A stretch of 24,606 nt of DNA, from IMG/VR virus record IMGVR_UViG_3300025781_000070, positions 1-24,606 of that record. The stretch is one strand, 5' to 3'. The DNA is from a virus. Both the position numbers and the translations under genes were made by a program. This document shows positions 1 to 7,619 of this stretch, piece by piece. Position 1 is the first letter of the stretch. The number at the start of each line of letters is the position of its first letter. The notes below the pieces were generated by a model. It ran no database searches, was not told where the DNA came from, and worked only from the letters and a program-made list of their open reading frames with translations.

Positions 1-135
1 TGAAACATTGCTGTTTGCATTGCTATTTGAAACATTGCTGTTTGCATTGCTATTTGAAACATTGCTGTTTGCATTGCTATTTGAAACATTGCTGTTTGCG
101 TTACTGTTTGATACGTTTGCATTGCCATTACCACT
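1..135. repeat. 27-bp tandem repeat inside the Asn-rich gene
   Basis: Three identical 27-bp units occupy 1-27, 28-54 and 55-81, followed by diverged units at 82-108 and 109-135. The array probably continues beyond the left edge. On the minus strand each unit encodes nine residues of the SNSNANSNV type, so the period keeps the reading frame. Confidence 0.95.
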
Positions 136-2196
136 TACATTAGCGTTGCCATTACCACTTACATTAGCGTTGCCATTACCACTTACATTAGCGTTGCCAT
201 TACCACTTACATTAGCATTGCCATTGCCTGATACGTTTGCATTACCATTGCCACTTACATTAGCGTTACCATTGCCATTGGTATTACCATTGCCATTGGT
301 ATTACCATTTCCAAACGTATTACCAAATACATTGCTTGATGTATTACCATTGCTTAATCCATTGGCATTAATTGTAATATTACCATTACCACTAACATTA
401 CCATTTGCATTACCATTTGCATTACTGATATTACCATTACCAAATATATTGCTTAATGTATTACTTGTTACATTACCATTACCATTTGTGTTGGCGTTAA
501 CGTTAACGTTACCTGATGTGTTACCATTTGCGTTACTGTTGTTATTGATAACAACATTACCATTACCTGTATTATTAGATTGGTTAGTATTGATTGTAAC
601 AGTACCATTACCATTGTCAGTAATCGTTGGTATAACAGGACCTGATACTGTATTATTAGTATTACTTGCTACGTTACTTGCTACGTTACTTGCTACGTTA
701 CTTGCTACGTTACTTGCTACGTTACTTGCTACGTTACTTGTAGTTGCATTAGCCAAATTAGTTGTTACATTTGCATTGCTTTGATTATTGCTTGTGTTTG
801 ATGATGTTGCAACATTTGCTGTGCTTGTACTTGCATTAGAAATATTAGCAAATGCTTGATTAACAACGTTAGCACTATCTTGACCAGTTACATCAATAAC
901 TTGTGCAGGAGTATAACCTGCGTTTGCCAATTGTTGTGCAATCTGTGTATTGTTTTCATTGTTAGCCTGTGCATTGGTAATAATATTTGTAATGTTAGTT
1001 GATTGTGCATTGCTTGTGTTATCATTTGGTATTACAGGACCTGATGCAGTTGTACTTGATGCATTGCTTGTGTTATCATTTGGTATTACAGGACCTGATG
1101 CAGTTGTACTTGATGATGCATTACCTGTCGTACCATTAGTACCTGATATTAATGCGCTATTATTACTTGTGTTATCATTGCTTACCAATGTGTTTTGTGT
1201 TGCTGTATTACCTTCTGTATTTGTAGCATTATTAAATATTGCGGCTGCATTGCTTGTATTGTTTGTATTGTCACTTGTATTAACACTTGATATACCACTT
1301 TGTGTTGCAGTTGTTCCACTATTGCTTACAGGACCGCTAACTGTTACATCTGTTGAATTATTATATGGTACGTTTGTTGAAAAGTCATTGTGTGACATAT
1401 CAGGTGTACCATTATTAACTAAGTATGAATCCAATGCACTTGCAGTTTGTGCATTAGGATTGTTTTGATAGTTACTAACCAATTGGTCATACGTATCTGC
1501 GTTATTAAGTTGATTAGAAATTGCAGTCTTTTGGTCTTGTGTTAGTGTATCAACTGGTATTGTACCTGTATTACTTGCAACCAATACATCATGACTTGTA
1601 TCAGGCGTAGCGTTTGCCGCATTACTAAATGCAGTAACCAAAGCGTTGTAAGTATCATTGTTACTATTTGAATCTATCGTTGGAGGACTTGGTCCGACCC
1701 CACTATCATCACCTGTATCAGTATTGTCAAAACTACCCATGTTAGCATTACTAACAATACTACCAATATCATTATTAGTACCACCTGTATCACCTTGTAT
1801 ACCTGCAGGAACAACTGGAGCAGGTTGTGATACTTCGGGAGCAGATGCTTGAACTTGTTCAATTTGTTGTGGTAAACTATCTGCCTGTACAGGTACAAGT
1901 GTATTGTCCACTTGTACTGGAGCAGGTTGTGTTATTTCGGGTGCAGGGGCTTGAACTTGTTCTACTGCTGGAGGACCTGCATCATATGAATTGTCTACAG
2001 TTGGTGCTTGTATATCAGGTGCAGATGTTACATCTGGTAATACTGGTGCAGTAACTTCAGGTGCAGTATCCTGTACAGGTGGTACATATTCTTGTGCAGG
2101 TGCACTATTATCAACTGGCGCACTATTATCAACTTGTATACTATTATCTACTGTGCCTGGGTCGTAACTAACATCTACACTATCACCTGAATCCAT
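1..2196 (-). CDS. Asn-rich tandem-repeat protein, C-terminus cut by window edge
   Basis: An uninterrupted frame of 732 codons runs from an ATG at 2196 to the left edge without a stop. The start has a good ribosome binding site (GGAG, five bases upstream) and lies 12 bases after the preceding gene. Residues 1-150 are acidic and rich in Pro, Ala, Gln and Val, with repeated PAPE- and QPAPV-like segments, like an extended linker. The middle is Asn/Thr/Ser-rich with repeated SGPVIP motifs. The last third alternates Asn with Gly, Ala, Val or Ser (SNVA, then GNGNANVS, then SNSNANSNV). I see no signal peptide, Cys pair or catalytic motif. I do not recognise the family. Position after nozzle-like tail genes suggests a virion protein, perhaps a fibrous or beta-solenoid appendage; that is inference. 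The nested DNA repeats suggest the length may vary between relatives. Confidence 0.85.
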   Translation of the reverse strand, partial: MDSGDSVDVSYDPGTVDNSIQVDNSAPVDNSAPAQEYVPPVQDTAPEVTAPVLPDVTSAPDIQAPTVDNSYDAGPPAVEQVQAPAPEITQPAPVQVDNTLVPVQADSLPQQIEQVQASAPEVSQPAPVVPAGIQGDTGGTNNDIGSIVSNANMGSFDNTDTGDDSGVGPSPPTIDSNSNNDTYNALVTAFSNAANATPDTSHDVLVASNTGTIPVDTLTQDQKTAISNQLNNADTYDQLVSNYQNNPNAQTASALDSYLVNNGTPDMSHNDFSTNVPYNNSTDVTVSGPVSNSGTTATQSGISSVNTSDNTNNTSNAAAIFNNATNTEGNTATQNTLVSNDNTSNNSALISGTNGTTGNASSSTTASGPVIPNDNTSNASSTTASGPVIPNDNTSNAQSTNITNIITNAQANNENNTQIAQQLANAGYTPAQVIDVTGQDSANVVNQAFANISNASTSTANVATSSNTSNNQSNANVTTNLANATTSNVASNVASNVASNVASNVASNVASNTNNTVSGPVIPTITDNGNGTVTINTNQSNNTGNGNVVINNNSNANGNTSGNVNVNANTNGNGNVTSNTLSNIFGNGNISNANGNANGNVSGNGNITINANGLSNGNTSSNVFGNTFGNGNTNGNGNTNGNGNANVSGNGNANVSGNGNANVSGNGNANVSGNGNANVSGNGNANVSGNGNANVSNSNANSNVSNSNANSNVSNSNANSNVSNSNANSNVS
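136..279. repeat. 24-bp tandem repeat inside the Asn-rich gene
   Basis: Three identical 24-bp units lie at 136-159, 160-183 and 184-207, followed by degenerate units to about 279. Each encodes the octapeptide GNGNANVS on the minus strand. It abuts the 27-bp array, suggesting both derive from one ancestral Asn-X repeat. Confidence 0.95.
670..741. repeat. 12-bp tandem repeat encoding SNVA
   Basis: Six consecutive copies of TACGTTACTTGC (plus strand; the last copy ends in T) encode SNVA-type tetrapeptides in the minus-strand gene. The copies are nearly identical at the DNA level, which points to recent expansion. Confidence 0.95.
1007..1114. repeat. 54-bp direct repeat, two copies
   Basis: The copies at 1007-1060 and 1061-1114 are essentially identical and encode an 18-residue unit containing SGPVIPNDNTSNA on the minus strand. 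Related SGPV(I) motifs recur singly elsewhere in the same gene. Confidence 0.9.
1817..1962. repeat. 44-bp imperfect direct repeat, copies 102 bp apart
   Basis: Segments 1817-1860 and 1919-1962 match with a few substitutions. They encode EQVQA(P/S)APE(I/V)(T/S)QPAP in the Pro/Ala-rich N-terminal part of the Asn-rich protein. Confidence 0.85.
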
Positions 2197-2208
2197 ATTA
2201 TTTCTCCG

Positions 2209-3084
2209 TTATTGTTTTACAACCTGTGCGCTTAAACTGCGTAGGTCTAATTGTGCTGTTTCTATTTGCAAACTATTGGTACCAACAAAAGCAACTTCAA
2301 TATAGTATCTATATAAATTTGGCTTTGGTTGATCCAATATGGTTGTAAATATTGTTTCTATTAATGGCAATGTGCCACTACTTAATCCTGTATACGTATA
2401 TGTTTTGCTTGCCACAGTAGCATCAAAAATATATTCATAATTTGGTTGACTGGGACTACCTGCATTAAACGCAACATATCTGTTAATGCTAACAATATAA
2501 TTTAATGTACTATTAGAACCATTTACGTAAGTTAATGTATTGTCTAATTGTCCGCTGATAAACACACGGTCTGTACCACCACTTACTGTTACCAATGCTG
2601 TGCAGTCTGTACTAATATAATTTAAGTTATTGATATTACTACTCATGTTTGAAAACGTTGCACTACCACCTGTACCTGTGCTATCAAAATAACTACCATT
2701 TGTTTTACAAATTACATATGTTGTTGTGCAGGATACAACACCAATTGGTTGATATCCACCATTGTATTGTCCATACGTGCTTGTAACATCTTGTATACGT
2801 ATAGGTTGACCCAATGCAAAAGGTAAAGTTGATTGCGGTGTAGCAAAGTTAAACTGCCATGTTTGTGGGTCTAACAATACGCTTGTGCTTAATGCAATTG
2901 GTGCAACATATAAATTACCACTAGCACTTGTATATGGTGCTCTAAAGTTACCATTCAATTGCACAGTTTGATAACTACTAAATCCAGCAAAGTTTTGACC
3001 TAAGCCTGCAGGACCACTTAACAAATAGTTTAAGCCATCTTGAATACCTTTTTGGTCATTGAGTTGTACGGGAAACTTTGCCAT
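2209..3084 (-). CDS. Putative tail/virion structural protein, 291 aa
   Basis: A complete frame of 291 residues that starts six bases after the stop of the larger nozzle-like gene and ends just before the Asn-rich gene, so it sits in a tight structural operon. The N-terminus reads as a globular start (MAKFPVQLND, then a Gly-rich stretch); the rest is rich in Ser, Thr, Asn and Tyr and looks all-beta. Residues about 93-145 contain a GQPIRIQDV...YNGGY...TTTY pattern similar to small beta domains in neighbouring structural proteins. The C-terminus (DQPKPNLYRYYIEVAFVG) resembles domains that end phage tail components. I do not recognise a named family. A role in the tail tip or tube is inferred only from position and composition. 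Confidence 0.75.
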   Translation of the reverse strand: MAKFPVQLNDQKGIQDGLNYLLSGPAGLGQNFAGFSSYQTVQLNGNFRAPYTSASGNLYVAPIALSTSVLLDPQTWQFNFATPQSTLPFALGQPIRIQDVTSTYGQYNGGYQPIGVVSCTTTYVICKTNGSYFDSTGTGGSATFSNMSSNINNLNYISTDCTALVTVSGGTDRVFISGQLDNTLTYVNGSNSTLNYIVSINRYVAFNAGSPSQPNYEYIFDATVASKTYTYTGLSSGTLPLIETIFTTILDQPKPNLYRYYIEVAFVGTNSLQIETAQLDLRSLSAQVVKQ

Positions 3085-3090
3085 TATATA

Positions 3091-5217
3091 TTACCTATCA
3101 TCTGTAACCTCTGTGTATTGCCATGTTGTTGCAGTACACATCCAGCATGAGTTGTTGCTACTATTGCTTAATGTTATTCCATTAACACGAAATTGATTTT
3201 GATTGACTTGTATCCAGGGACTGTCTGTGTTCAATGGTAATACAACTGTGTTTTCAGTTGTTGGACTGCTACCAACACTATTTGTACCACTGATTGTTAC
3301 ACTTATATTTCCAGTACTTGGTACGATTTGCAATTCATTTGTACCTGTAAATGGTACTGTGCCAATGTTAAATGCTTCTGGCAATATGCGATGTACCAAT
3401 ATGCTTGTGCTGTAATTTGGTGCCATTTTGATATTATCACGTGTAAAACTACTTGATATTGCAGTACCATCAGGATGTGTATAACCTTGATCCTTTTGCA
3501 CAACATAACTATTTGTTTGACCTTGTGCATATGCAATCGTTCTGGTACTGTTATGTGCTACCCAAACGTTTGCATCATATGTCCATATAGGTGTTTCACA
3601 AGCAAATGTTGCATTGTAAACTTCACGTGGTGCGTTCCAACAATCAATGTCAAAACGATAACTTAACATTTTATTTGGTACGCCATTGGTTGCACTACGA
3701 TCGGGATAATATATTTCAATTTGATTTTTTTGTGTGTTTGCTTTCATGTAAACACGACGGTAATAACGTGGATCCAATTGGTCATAGAACCAATTTTTAA
3801 CACGTTGATTGCCAATGCCTGTAAAACTTGTACCATCAAATACCCATATATCTCTGGCATCTAAACCATATACTTTACTGTCTGTGATTGCATAACAATT
3901 GTCACTTAATAAACCACGACCTTTGTTGTACAATTGCACGCCCAATATTGGTGCACTTGTTGTTGAATAGTTGATTGGATTGAATACAACTGTGTCCCAA
4001 TAACTGCAAATAAAGAAATTACCATTGCTGGGAAAGCCATCGACTGCTTGGGCACGCAATGGTATTTCCAATTGGTTAGCGATGTTTGTTACAGTTGGTG
4101 TCCATGTTAATGGTGCTGAGTTCAATGCAAATGCCTGGCTCCATTGTATTGTAACAGGATAGTTCAATGTGTTACCATTGATATCAACTGCTGTTAAGTT
4201 TCCAGCAACTAATATTGCACCAACGTTTGGCGTATCATACATACGCATAAATCCTGCACTAACGCTGATCCAATTGGGATTGTAATTCCAACTGTATGTG
4301 GGACTAACTGTTCCAGTACCTTGTCCTGGATAACTTGCATTGGGACTTGCTGTGTAATTGATTGTTGTTGCAGTTGAACTTACAACTGTAAACGTACCAT
4401 TATAATAGTTACTAACGTTTGTAATTGTAATGCTATCGCCAGCCATATAAGGTGCCGCAACAAATGGGCTACCATCAATTTCTGTACTAGCAACTGTTAA
4501 ACTTGTACTGATTGTCCATGTACTACCATTACCTGCACCACTGATGTTTCCAATGATTCTGGTACCTTCTGGTATGCCTGTACCAACTAAATATTGACCA
4601 ATAGCAGGAACTTGATTAACTGTGTCAGCACTTGTTATAGTTCCTATGGTTAACACAGTACCACTGATACTACTGCCAGTACTGTTAAAACTATTACTCA
4701 ATTGTATTTGTTGTGTTGTTGTATTAACATATACAATGTTGTTGATACTAGCAGGTTGTTCATTGCTGTACAATACCATAATGGCATTAGGTTCATCAGG
4801 CCAAAACATTGGCGGATTGATTGTGTCATTAAAGAATGGTATAGTACCATTCCATGTTTCACTTATACTTAAACTTTGCGTATAACCACTGAAGGGGCCA
4901 CCTCCCGGTGTAATGTTTGTCCAACTTGGGCTAGCACCGCCATTACTAGCATACCAATAACCTTCATCAGTTGCAACGATAAACCAATATTGGTTACCTT
5001 GACGAAAGCCACCACTGATGTATGTGGGTGTACCTGGCACAGACGATAATATGTTTTGGTCACCAGCAACGCTACGTATGCCCCTAACGTCGGCTTCAAC
5101 GTTTAGACCACTATTATATTCATTTGGTGTTAAGGCTGCTGAAGGTACGTCTGGGGTAAAACTCATTTTACTAAATGGAATTCTTACCTCATCGTATGCT
5201 GTTTTGATATTTGCCAT
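3091..5217 (-). CDS. Putative tail nozzle / tail-tube-B-like structural protein, 708 aa
   Basis: A long all-beta protein lacking a signal peptide. Residues 1-140 and about 305-600 contain features typical of phage tail nozzle or stabilisation proteins: an early R(G/S)IRSVAG-type turn, a YWFIVATDEGYWYA strand pair, an NPPMFWPDE loop near residue 134, and a later Y-R-F-D-x-D-C-W-N strand. Residues about 183-247 and 258-304 look like two inserted small beta domains (GQYLVGTGIPEGTRI and GDSITITNVSNYYNGTF). In podoviruses such proteins extend the adaptor ring and plug the DNA channel; this is family knowledge applied by resemblance. An ACTAAATA-type site 30 bases upstream probably starts its transcript, and the 291-residue gene follows after six bases. 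Confidence 0.7.
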   Translation of the reverse strand: MANIKTAYDEVRIPFSKMSFTPDVPSAALTPNEYNSGLNVEADVRGIRSVAGDQNILSSVPGTPTYISGGFRQGNQYWFIVATDEGYWYASNGGASPSWTNITPGGGPFSGYTQSLSISETWNGTIPFFNDTINPPMFWPDEPNAIMVLYSNEQPASINNIVYVNTTTQQIQLSNSFNSTGSSISGTVLTIGTITSADTVNQVPAIGQYLVGTGIPEGTRIIGNISGAGNGSTWTISTSLTVASTEIDGSPFVAAPYMAGDSITITNVSNYYNGTFTVVSSTATTINYTASPNASYPGQGTGTVSPTYSWNYNPNWISVSAGFMRMYDTPNVGAILVAGNLTAVDINGNTLNYPVTIQWSQAFALNSAPLTWTPTVTNIANQLEIPLRAQAVDGFPSNGNFFICSYWDTVVFNPINYSTTSAPILGVQLYNKGRGLLSDNCYAITDSKVYGLDARDIWVFDGTSFTGIGNQRVKNWFYDQLDPRYYRRVYMKANTQKNQIEIYYPDRSATNGVPNKMLSYRFDIDCWNAPREVYNATFACETPIWTYDANVWVAHNSTRTIAYAQGQTNSYVVQKDQGYTHPDGTAISSSFTRDNIKMAPNYSTSILVHRILPEAFNIGTVPFTGTNELQIVPSTGNISVTISGTNSVGSSPTTENTVVLPLNTDSPWIQVNQNQFRVNGITLSNSSNNSCWMCTATTWQYTEVTDDR

Positions 5218-5246
5218 AGTTTATTGTATATCTTTTATAAAGTTTA

Positions 5247-5254
5247 TATTTAGC
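5247..5254 (-). promoter_or_regulatory. Late-promoter-like octamer GCTAAATA
   Basis: On the minus strand GCTAAATA sits 29 bases before the ATG of the nozzle-like gene. If it acts like a T4-type late -10 element, the transcript would start near 5241 with a leader of about 24 bases. It belongs to a recurrent set of seven such sites in this window. Confidence 0.45.
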
Positions 5255-5276
5255 GAAGAAAAAAATTGAAAGAAAA

Positions 5277-5477
5277 TCACGTGGTTAGAACTTTACAAAT
5301 TTCATGATGTGAAATGATGCGTTCTAAACTTACTGGTCTATCGCAATAACCACAACGATAACCACTAAAACCCCAACCTTTATTTTCACTATTGTACTTA
5401 AACAATAAATGTGGCTTACACTCATCATTGCGTTTAAGTTTTTTGTATAGTTCTACCACTGTTTTTTTTCTTTGCAT
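5277..5477 (-). CDS. Small zinc-finger-like protein, 66 aa
   Basis: A small basic protein with an N-terminal Lys/Arg-rich helix (residues 1-18) and a likely single zinc site: C42-x2-C45 in RCGYC, then H57/H58 and C61 in ISHHEIC. An extra Cys lies at residue 20. The spacing fits a CCHC- or CCHH-like knuckle able to bind nucleic acid or protein, but I cannot assign a family. It is the last gene of the non-structural island and lies 60 bases upstream of the nozzle-like gene. No Shine-Dalgarno is visible. A promoter-like ACTAAATA lies only four bases before the ATG, so the mRNA may be nearly leaderless, or the real start may be internal. Confidence 0.65.
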   Translation of the reverse strand: MQRKKTVVELYKKLKRNDECKPHLLFKYNSENKGWGFSGYRCGYCDRPVSLERIISHHEICKVLTT

Positions 5478-5481
5478 TTAG

Positions 5482-5489
5482 TATTTAGT
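5482..5489 (-). promoter_or_regulatory. Late-promoter-like octamer ACTAAATA
   Basis: Minus-strand ACTAAATA, followed by CTAAATG in which the ATG of the zinc-finger-like gene sits. Initiation about six bases downstream would fall at the ATG itself, implying a leaderless transcript if the site is used. Confidence 0.4.
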
Positions 5490-5501
5490 GTAAGCAAATG
5501 T

Positions 5502-5936
5502 TTATAACTTAATGGGTAGTAAACTTGTTTGAAACACAAACTTATTGTTATACTCGTTTGTAGGTGTAATGTTAAGTTCTTCTATTGCTTCTAAAAACTG
5601 ACATATCATGCTACTGATATACTCAAGACTTTCCATTTGCACAGTTGATAGATTTCTTTGTGTGCCCCACATGATATTGTTGAGTATACCACTTACAAAT
5701 GTCAGTGGACTGTTTTGCCCATTTGCTCCTTTAGGTAGCATACTTGTGCGCTTGTACCACCAATGTTTTAATAATTGTCTGATGTCATTGTTTCTATGTC
5801 CATCTAGTTCGCCCATTGTGCTTAAGTATCTAATCAATTCGCTTTGTAGCCACAACATGTCATTACTGTCAATATCTACATATTGTGTTTTTGCGTTGGT
5901 TACTTTTGGCATGTATTTAATAATTCTGATTGTCAT
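5502..5936 (-). CDS. Hypothetical protein, 144 aa
   Basis: A mostly alpha-helical protein of unknown family with a good ribosome binding site (AAGGAAAAG before the ATG). Residues about 24-60 form a helical stretch (DSNDMLWLQSELIRYL), followed by a Trp/Tyr/Arg-rich segment (HWWYKRTSM), a Gly/Asn loop, and a long helix at about 97-122. No catalytic motif is apparent. It lies in the island downstream of the polymerase-like gene; the 65-base gap contains a copy of the 28-bp repeat. Its compact size and island position suggest a non-structural accessory role, but this is only context. Confidence 0.7.
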   Translation of the reverse strand: MTIRIIKYMPKVTNAKTQYVDIDSNDMLWLQSELIRYLSTMGELDGHRNNDIRQLLKHWWYKRTSMLPKGANGQNSPLTFVSGILNNIMWGTQRNLSTVQMESLEYISSMICQFLEAIEELNITPTNEYNNKFVFQTSLLPIKL

Positions 5937-5972
5937 TTTCTTTTCCTTTGTTTAATTTGTGTTGTTTTACCC

Positions 5973-6000
5973 GACTTGTCTCACAATAGGGTATGAATAG
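5973..6000. repeat. 28-bp direct repeat, downstream copy
   Basis: Identical over 28 bases to 6821-6848. It starts one base after the stop codon of the polymerase-like gene and contains the 16-base core ACTTGTCTCACAATAG. Here it is untranslated, or in a short out-of-context frame. Confidence 0.95.
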
Positions 6001-6001
6001 A

Positions 6002-7141
6002 TTATGTCTTTAGTAAAGGATTATATTCCAGATTTATATTGAAACCCGTTTTATTATAAACCCATACATATAATTTTTCCTTGTTTATTTCTTTTTCACA
6101 TACGAATCCGTCGTGTTCTAAGAAACATTTGTTATTAGTTGTATGTAAATAATCATTTATTGCATTAAGTACTTTCCTTTCTAAGTCAAAATATACAATG
6201 GCTTTTTGTTTACTTGATATAGGTAACATTCGTTGTTTACCTGTTTTAGTAGTAATTTGTTTTCTAGGTAATGTGGGTTTGATGTAATTCCAACATGTTT
6301 TGATGTCCTCACGTAATTCTTTTATATATGGGTGTTGTTTAAGAAATTCAATACGGGCTTTGTCTCCGTTTAATATTTGATAGATATCTGAATCTTTGTT
6401 GTTACCTAGTTGGGCTCCCATTAATAATGCATTGATAATAACTTTGGCTTGTTCATAAGTTATTTCTGTTTCTGTTGCCAATAAATTTCTAACTTGTTTT
6501 CTGTTGTTTAGGTATTCAGTTAATGCAGACAAATGTAAATCCATGGGTCCTTGAATATATTTGTTATCAACAATGATTTCTGGGATTTGCTGACTATGTT
6601 GATATATCAATGTAGGAGCACAGCATTCAATGTCATATTGATGTGTTAAGTTATGTTCATAAAATAACTTTTGTTTATATTCTTTTCTTATACGTTGCAA
6701 TGGATGCCAAAGTCTATTTGATTGGTCTTTATACTTAAAGTCTTTACTAATTAATTCAGTTGAATATTCTGTGGATACAAATTCATTTGTTACTTGTCTC
6801 ACAATAGTAGAGTTATCATTGACTTGTCTCACAATAGGGTATGAATAGTTAACTGTTAATGATTCAATTAATTCATTGATGCCATTAACATTTTTCTTGT
6901 ATTCCTTACATACACTATTGCCCTGACCAATATTAAATCTATACTTGTCATTAGTACAAATCAGTAGTTTAGTCCTTAACCACTTGGATAAATTATCTGA
7001 TTGATTTCCTAAATATTTGTCTATGTAACGAGTACTCCACTGATGTGATTTACTAGCACTTAAATGACTGTTAACGAAACCAATGGCTATTTTAATTCGT
7101 TTACGTACACGTGGGTCATTGATGTTTGGTTTATATGACAT
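6002..7141 (-). CDS. Small family A polymerase-like protein, 379 aa
   Basis: Residues about 165-379 carry a set resembling the catalytic motifs of the DNA polymerase I / T7 RNA polymerase superfamily. Motif-A-like YDIECCAPTL has D170 and E172. Motif-B-like K233-x7-M241-G242-x3-G matches the K-x7-Y-G spacing of polymerase I but with Met for Tyr. Motif-C-like LEHDGF has H343-D344. Residues 20-80 are basic and helical (KSHQWSTRYIDKYLG) and may bind DNA. No exonuclease domain is present and the protein is far shorter than typical family A enzymes. I chose the ATG at 7141 over a GTG at 7147. It overlaps the previous gene by 11 bases. Residues 99-116 are encoded by iteron-like repeats (PIVRQV, TIVRQV). 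The polymerase call is inference; a replication initiator or primase-like role is possible. Confidence 0.6.
   Translation of the reverse strand: MSYKPNINDPRVRKRIKIAIGFVNSHLSASKSHQWSTRYIDKYLGNQSDNLSKWLRTKLLICTNDKYRFNIGQGNSVCKEYKKNVNGINELIESLTVNYSYPIVRQVNDNSTIVRQVTNEFVSTEYSTELISKDFKYKDQSNRLWHPLQRIRKEYKQKLFYEHNLTHQYDIECCAPTLIYQHSQQIPEIIVDNKYIQGPMDLHLSALTEYLNNRKQVRNLLATETEITYEQAKVIINALLMGAQLGNNKDSDIYQILNGDKARIEFLKQHPYIKELREDIKTCWNYIKPTLPRKQITTKTGKQRMLPISSKQKAIVYFDLERKVLNAINDYLHTTNNKCFLEHDGFVCEKEINKEKLYVWVYNKTGFNINLEYNPLLKT
6792..6848. repeat. Tandem 30-bp-spaced repeat inside the polymerase-like gene
   Basis: The 16-base core ACTTGTCTCACAATAG occurs at 6792-6807 and again at 6822-6837, exactly 30 bases apart. 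The second copy is part of a longer 28-base block (6821-6848) repeated identically at 5973-6000. Confidence 0.95.
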
Positions 7142-7436
7142 AATCACACTCTAAATCATTCCAACAACTGATTATTAACATACACATATAACGTTTTTGT
7201 TTACTTGTTAATATTTGATTCATTGGATCTTTAGCAATAGTAATTAAGTCAATTAAGTCTAACCAATATTCACCATTGTGATTACTTAAATATTTTGTTT
7301 TGGTAAGTCGTTCTGCCCATAGTATTACATCACCTATAGGTAAGTGGTCTATGACATACCAAAAGTCATAGTTCTTTTCATAGTTCTCAAATTCAGTGGC
7401 AATACTGAGTTGAGTAAATTCTTCAATGGAATTCAT
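7131..7436 (-). CDS. Hypothetical protein, 101 aa
   Basis: A small acidic helical protein of unknown family, rich in Tyr, Trp and Asp/Glu (for example ENYEKNYDFWYVIDHL near residues 17-32). It has a strong ribosome binding site (AGGAGA, spaced five bases) and an unusually long untranslated region upstream containing a perfect 11-bp hairpin and a TATAAATA octamer. Its 3' end overlaps the polymerase-like gene, so the two are probably translated together. No motif suggests an enzymatic role. It could be an accessory or regulatory partner of the downstream protein; that is inferred only from the overlap. Confidence 0.7.
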   Translation of the reverse strand: MNSIEEFTQLSIATEFENYEKNYDFWYVIDHLPIGDVILWAERLTKTKYLSNHNGEYWLDLIDLITIAKDPMNQILTSKQKRYMCMLIISCWNDLECDYVI

Positions 7437-7486
7437 TGTTTCTCCTGTAATATGTTTCCTAGATATATCAACTCTTGGTAGAGAGT

Positions 7487-7515
7487 GTGAACAGTTGCTA
7501 CCAACAACTGTTCAC
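7487..7515. promoter_or_regulatory. Perfect 11-bp inverted repeat in the leader of the 101-aa gene
   Basis: GTGAACAGTTG (7487-7497) and CAACTGTTCAC (7505-7515) flank a seven-base loop. There is no U-run on the minus-strand side, so it is not a usual terminator. It lies about 50 bases upstream of the 101-residue gene and could be an operator for a dimeric regulator, an mRNA-stabilising or processing hairpin, or a nuclease recognition site. Confidence 0.8.
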
Positions 7516-7559
7516 GTTTGACATATTAGGAGTGTATATACCTGTCATAGTATACATTG

Positions 7560-7567
7560 TATTTATA
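7560..7567 (-). promoter_or_regulatory. Late-promoter-like octamer TATAAATA
   Basis: An exact minus-strand TATAAATA, the T4 late-promoter consensus, lies in the intergenic region upstream of the 101-residue gene. Its leader would be about 118 bases and include the 11-bp hairpin, much longer than at the other sites, so this one is less certain. Confidence 0.35.
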
Positions 7568-7619
7568 TATTGTACTATGCAAGTATAATTTTACCTATAT
7601 ATTTTGGTTGTTTTAGCAT

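Noticed and set aside
1-279. CRISPR-like appearance of regular short repeats
   Set aside because: Repeats are directly adjacent with no unique spacers, keep a coding frame, and have periods of 24 and 27 bases; they are protein-coding tandem repeats.
8-784. Long plus-strand open frame with Leu/Pro/Ala repeats
   Set aside because: It is the complement of the Asn-repeat coding tract on the minus strand. The minus frame is longer, has a ribosome binding site and continues from the operon.
950-1468. Plus-strand open frame of 172 residues
   Set aside because: Lies wholly inside the minus-strand Asn-rich gene and has the Leu/Val-rich composition expected of its antisense.
7498-7557. A 19-codon frame in the leader of the 101-aa gene, possible leader peptide
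   Set aside because: No ribosome binding site and no codon pattern suggesting attenuation; it ends in the hairpin, but chance is enough to explain it.
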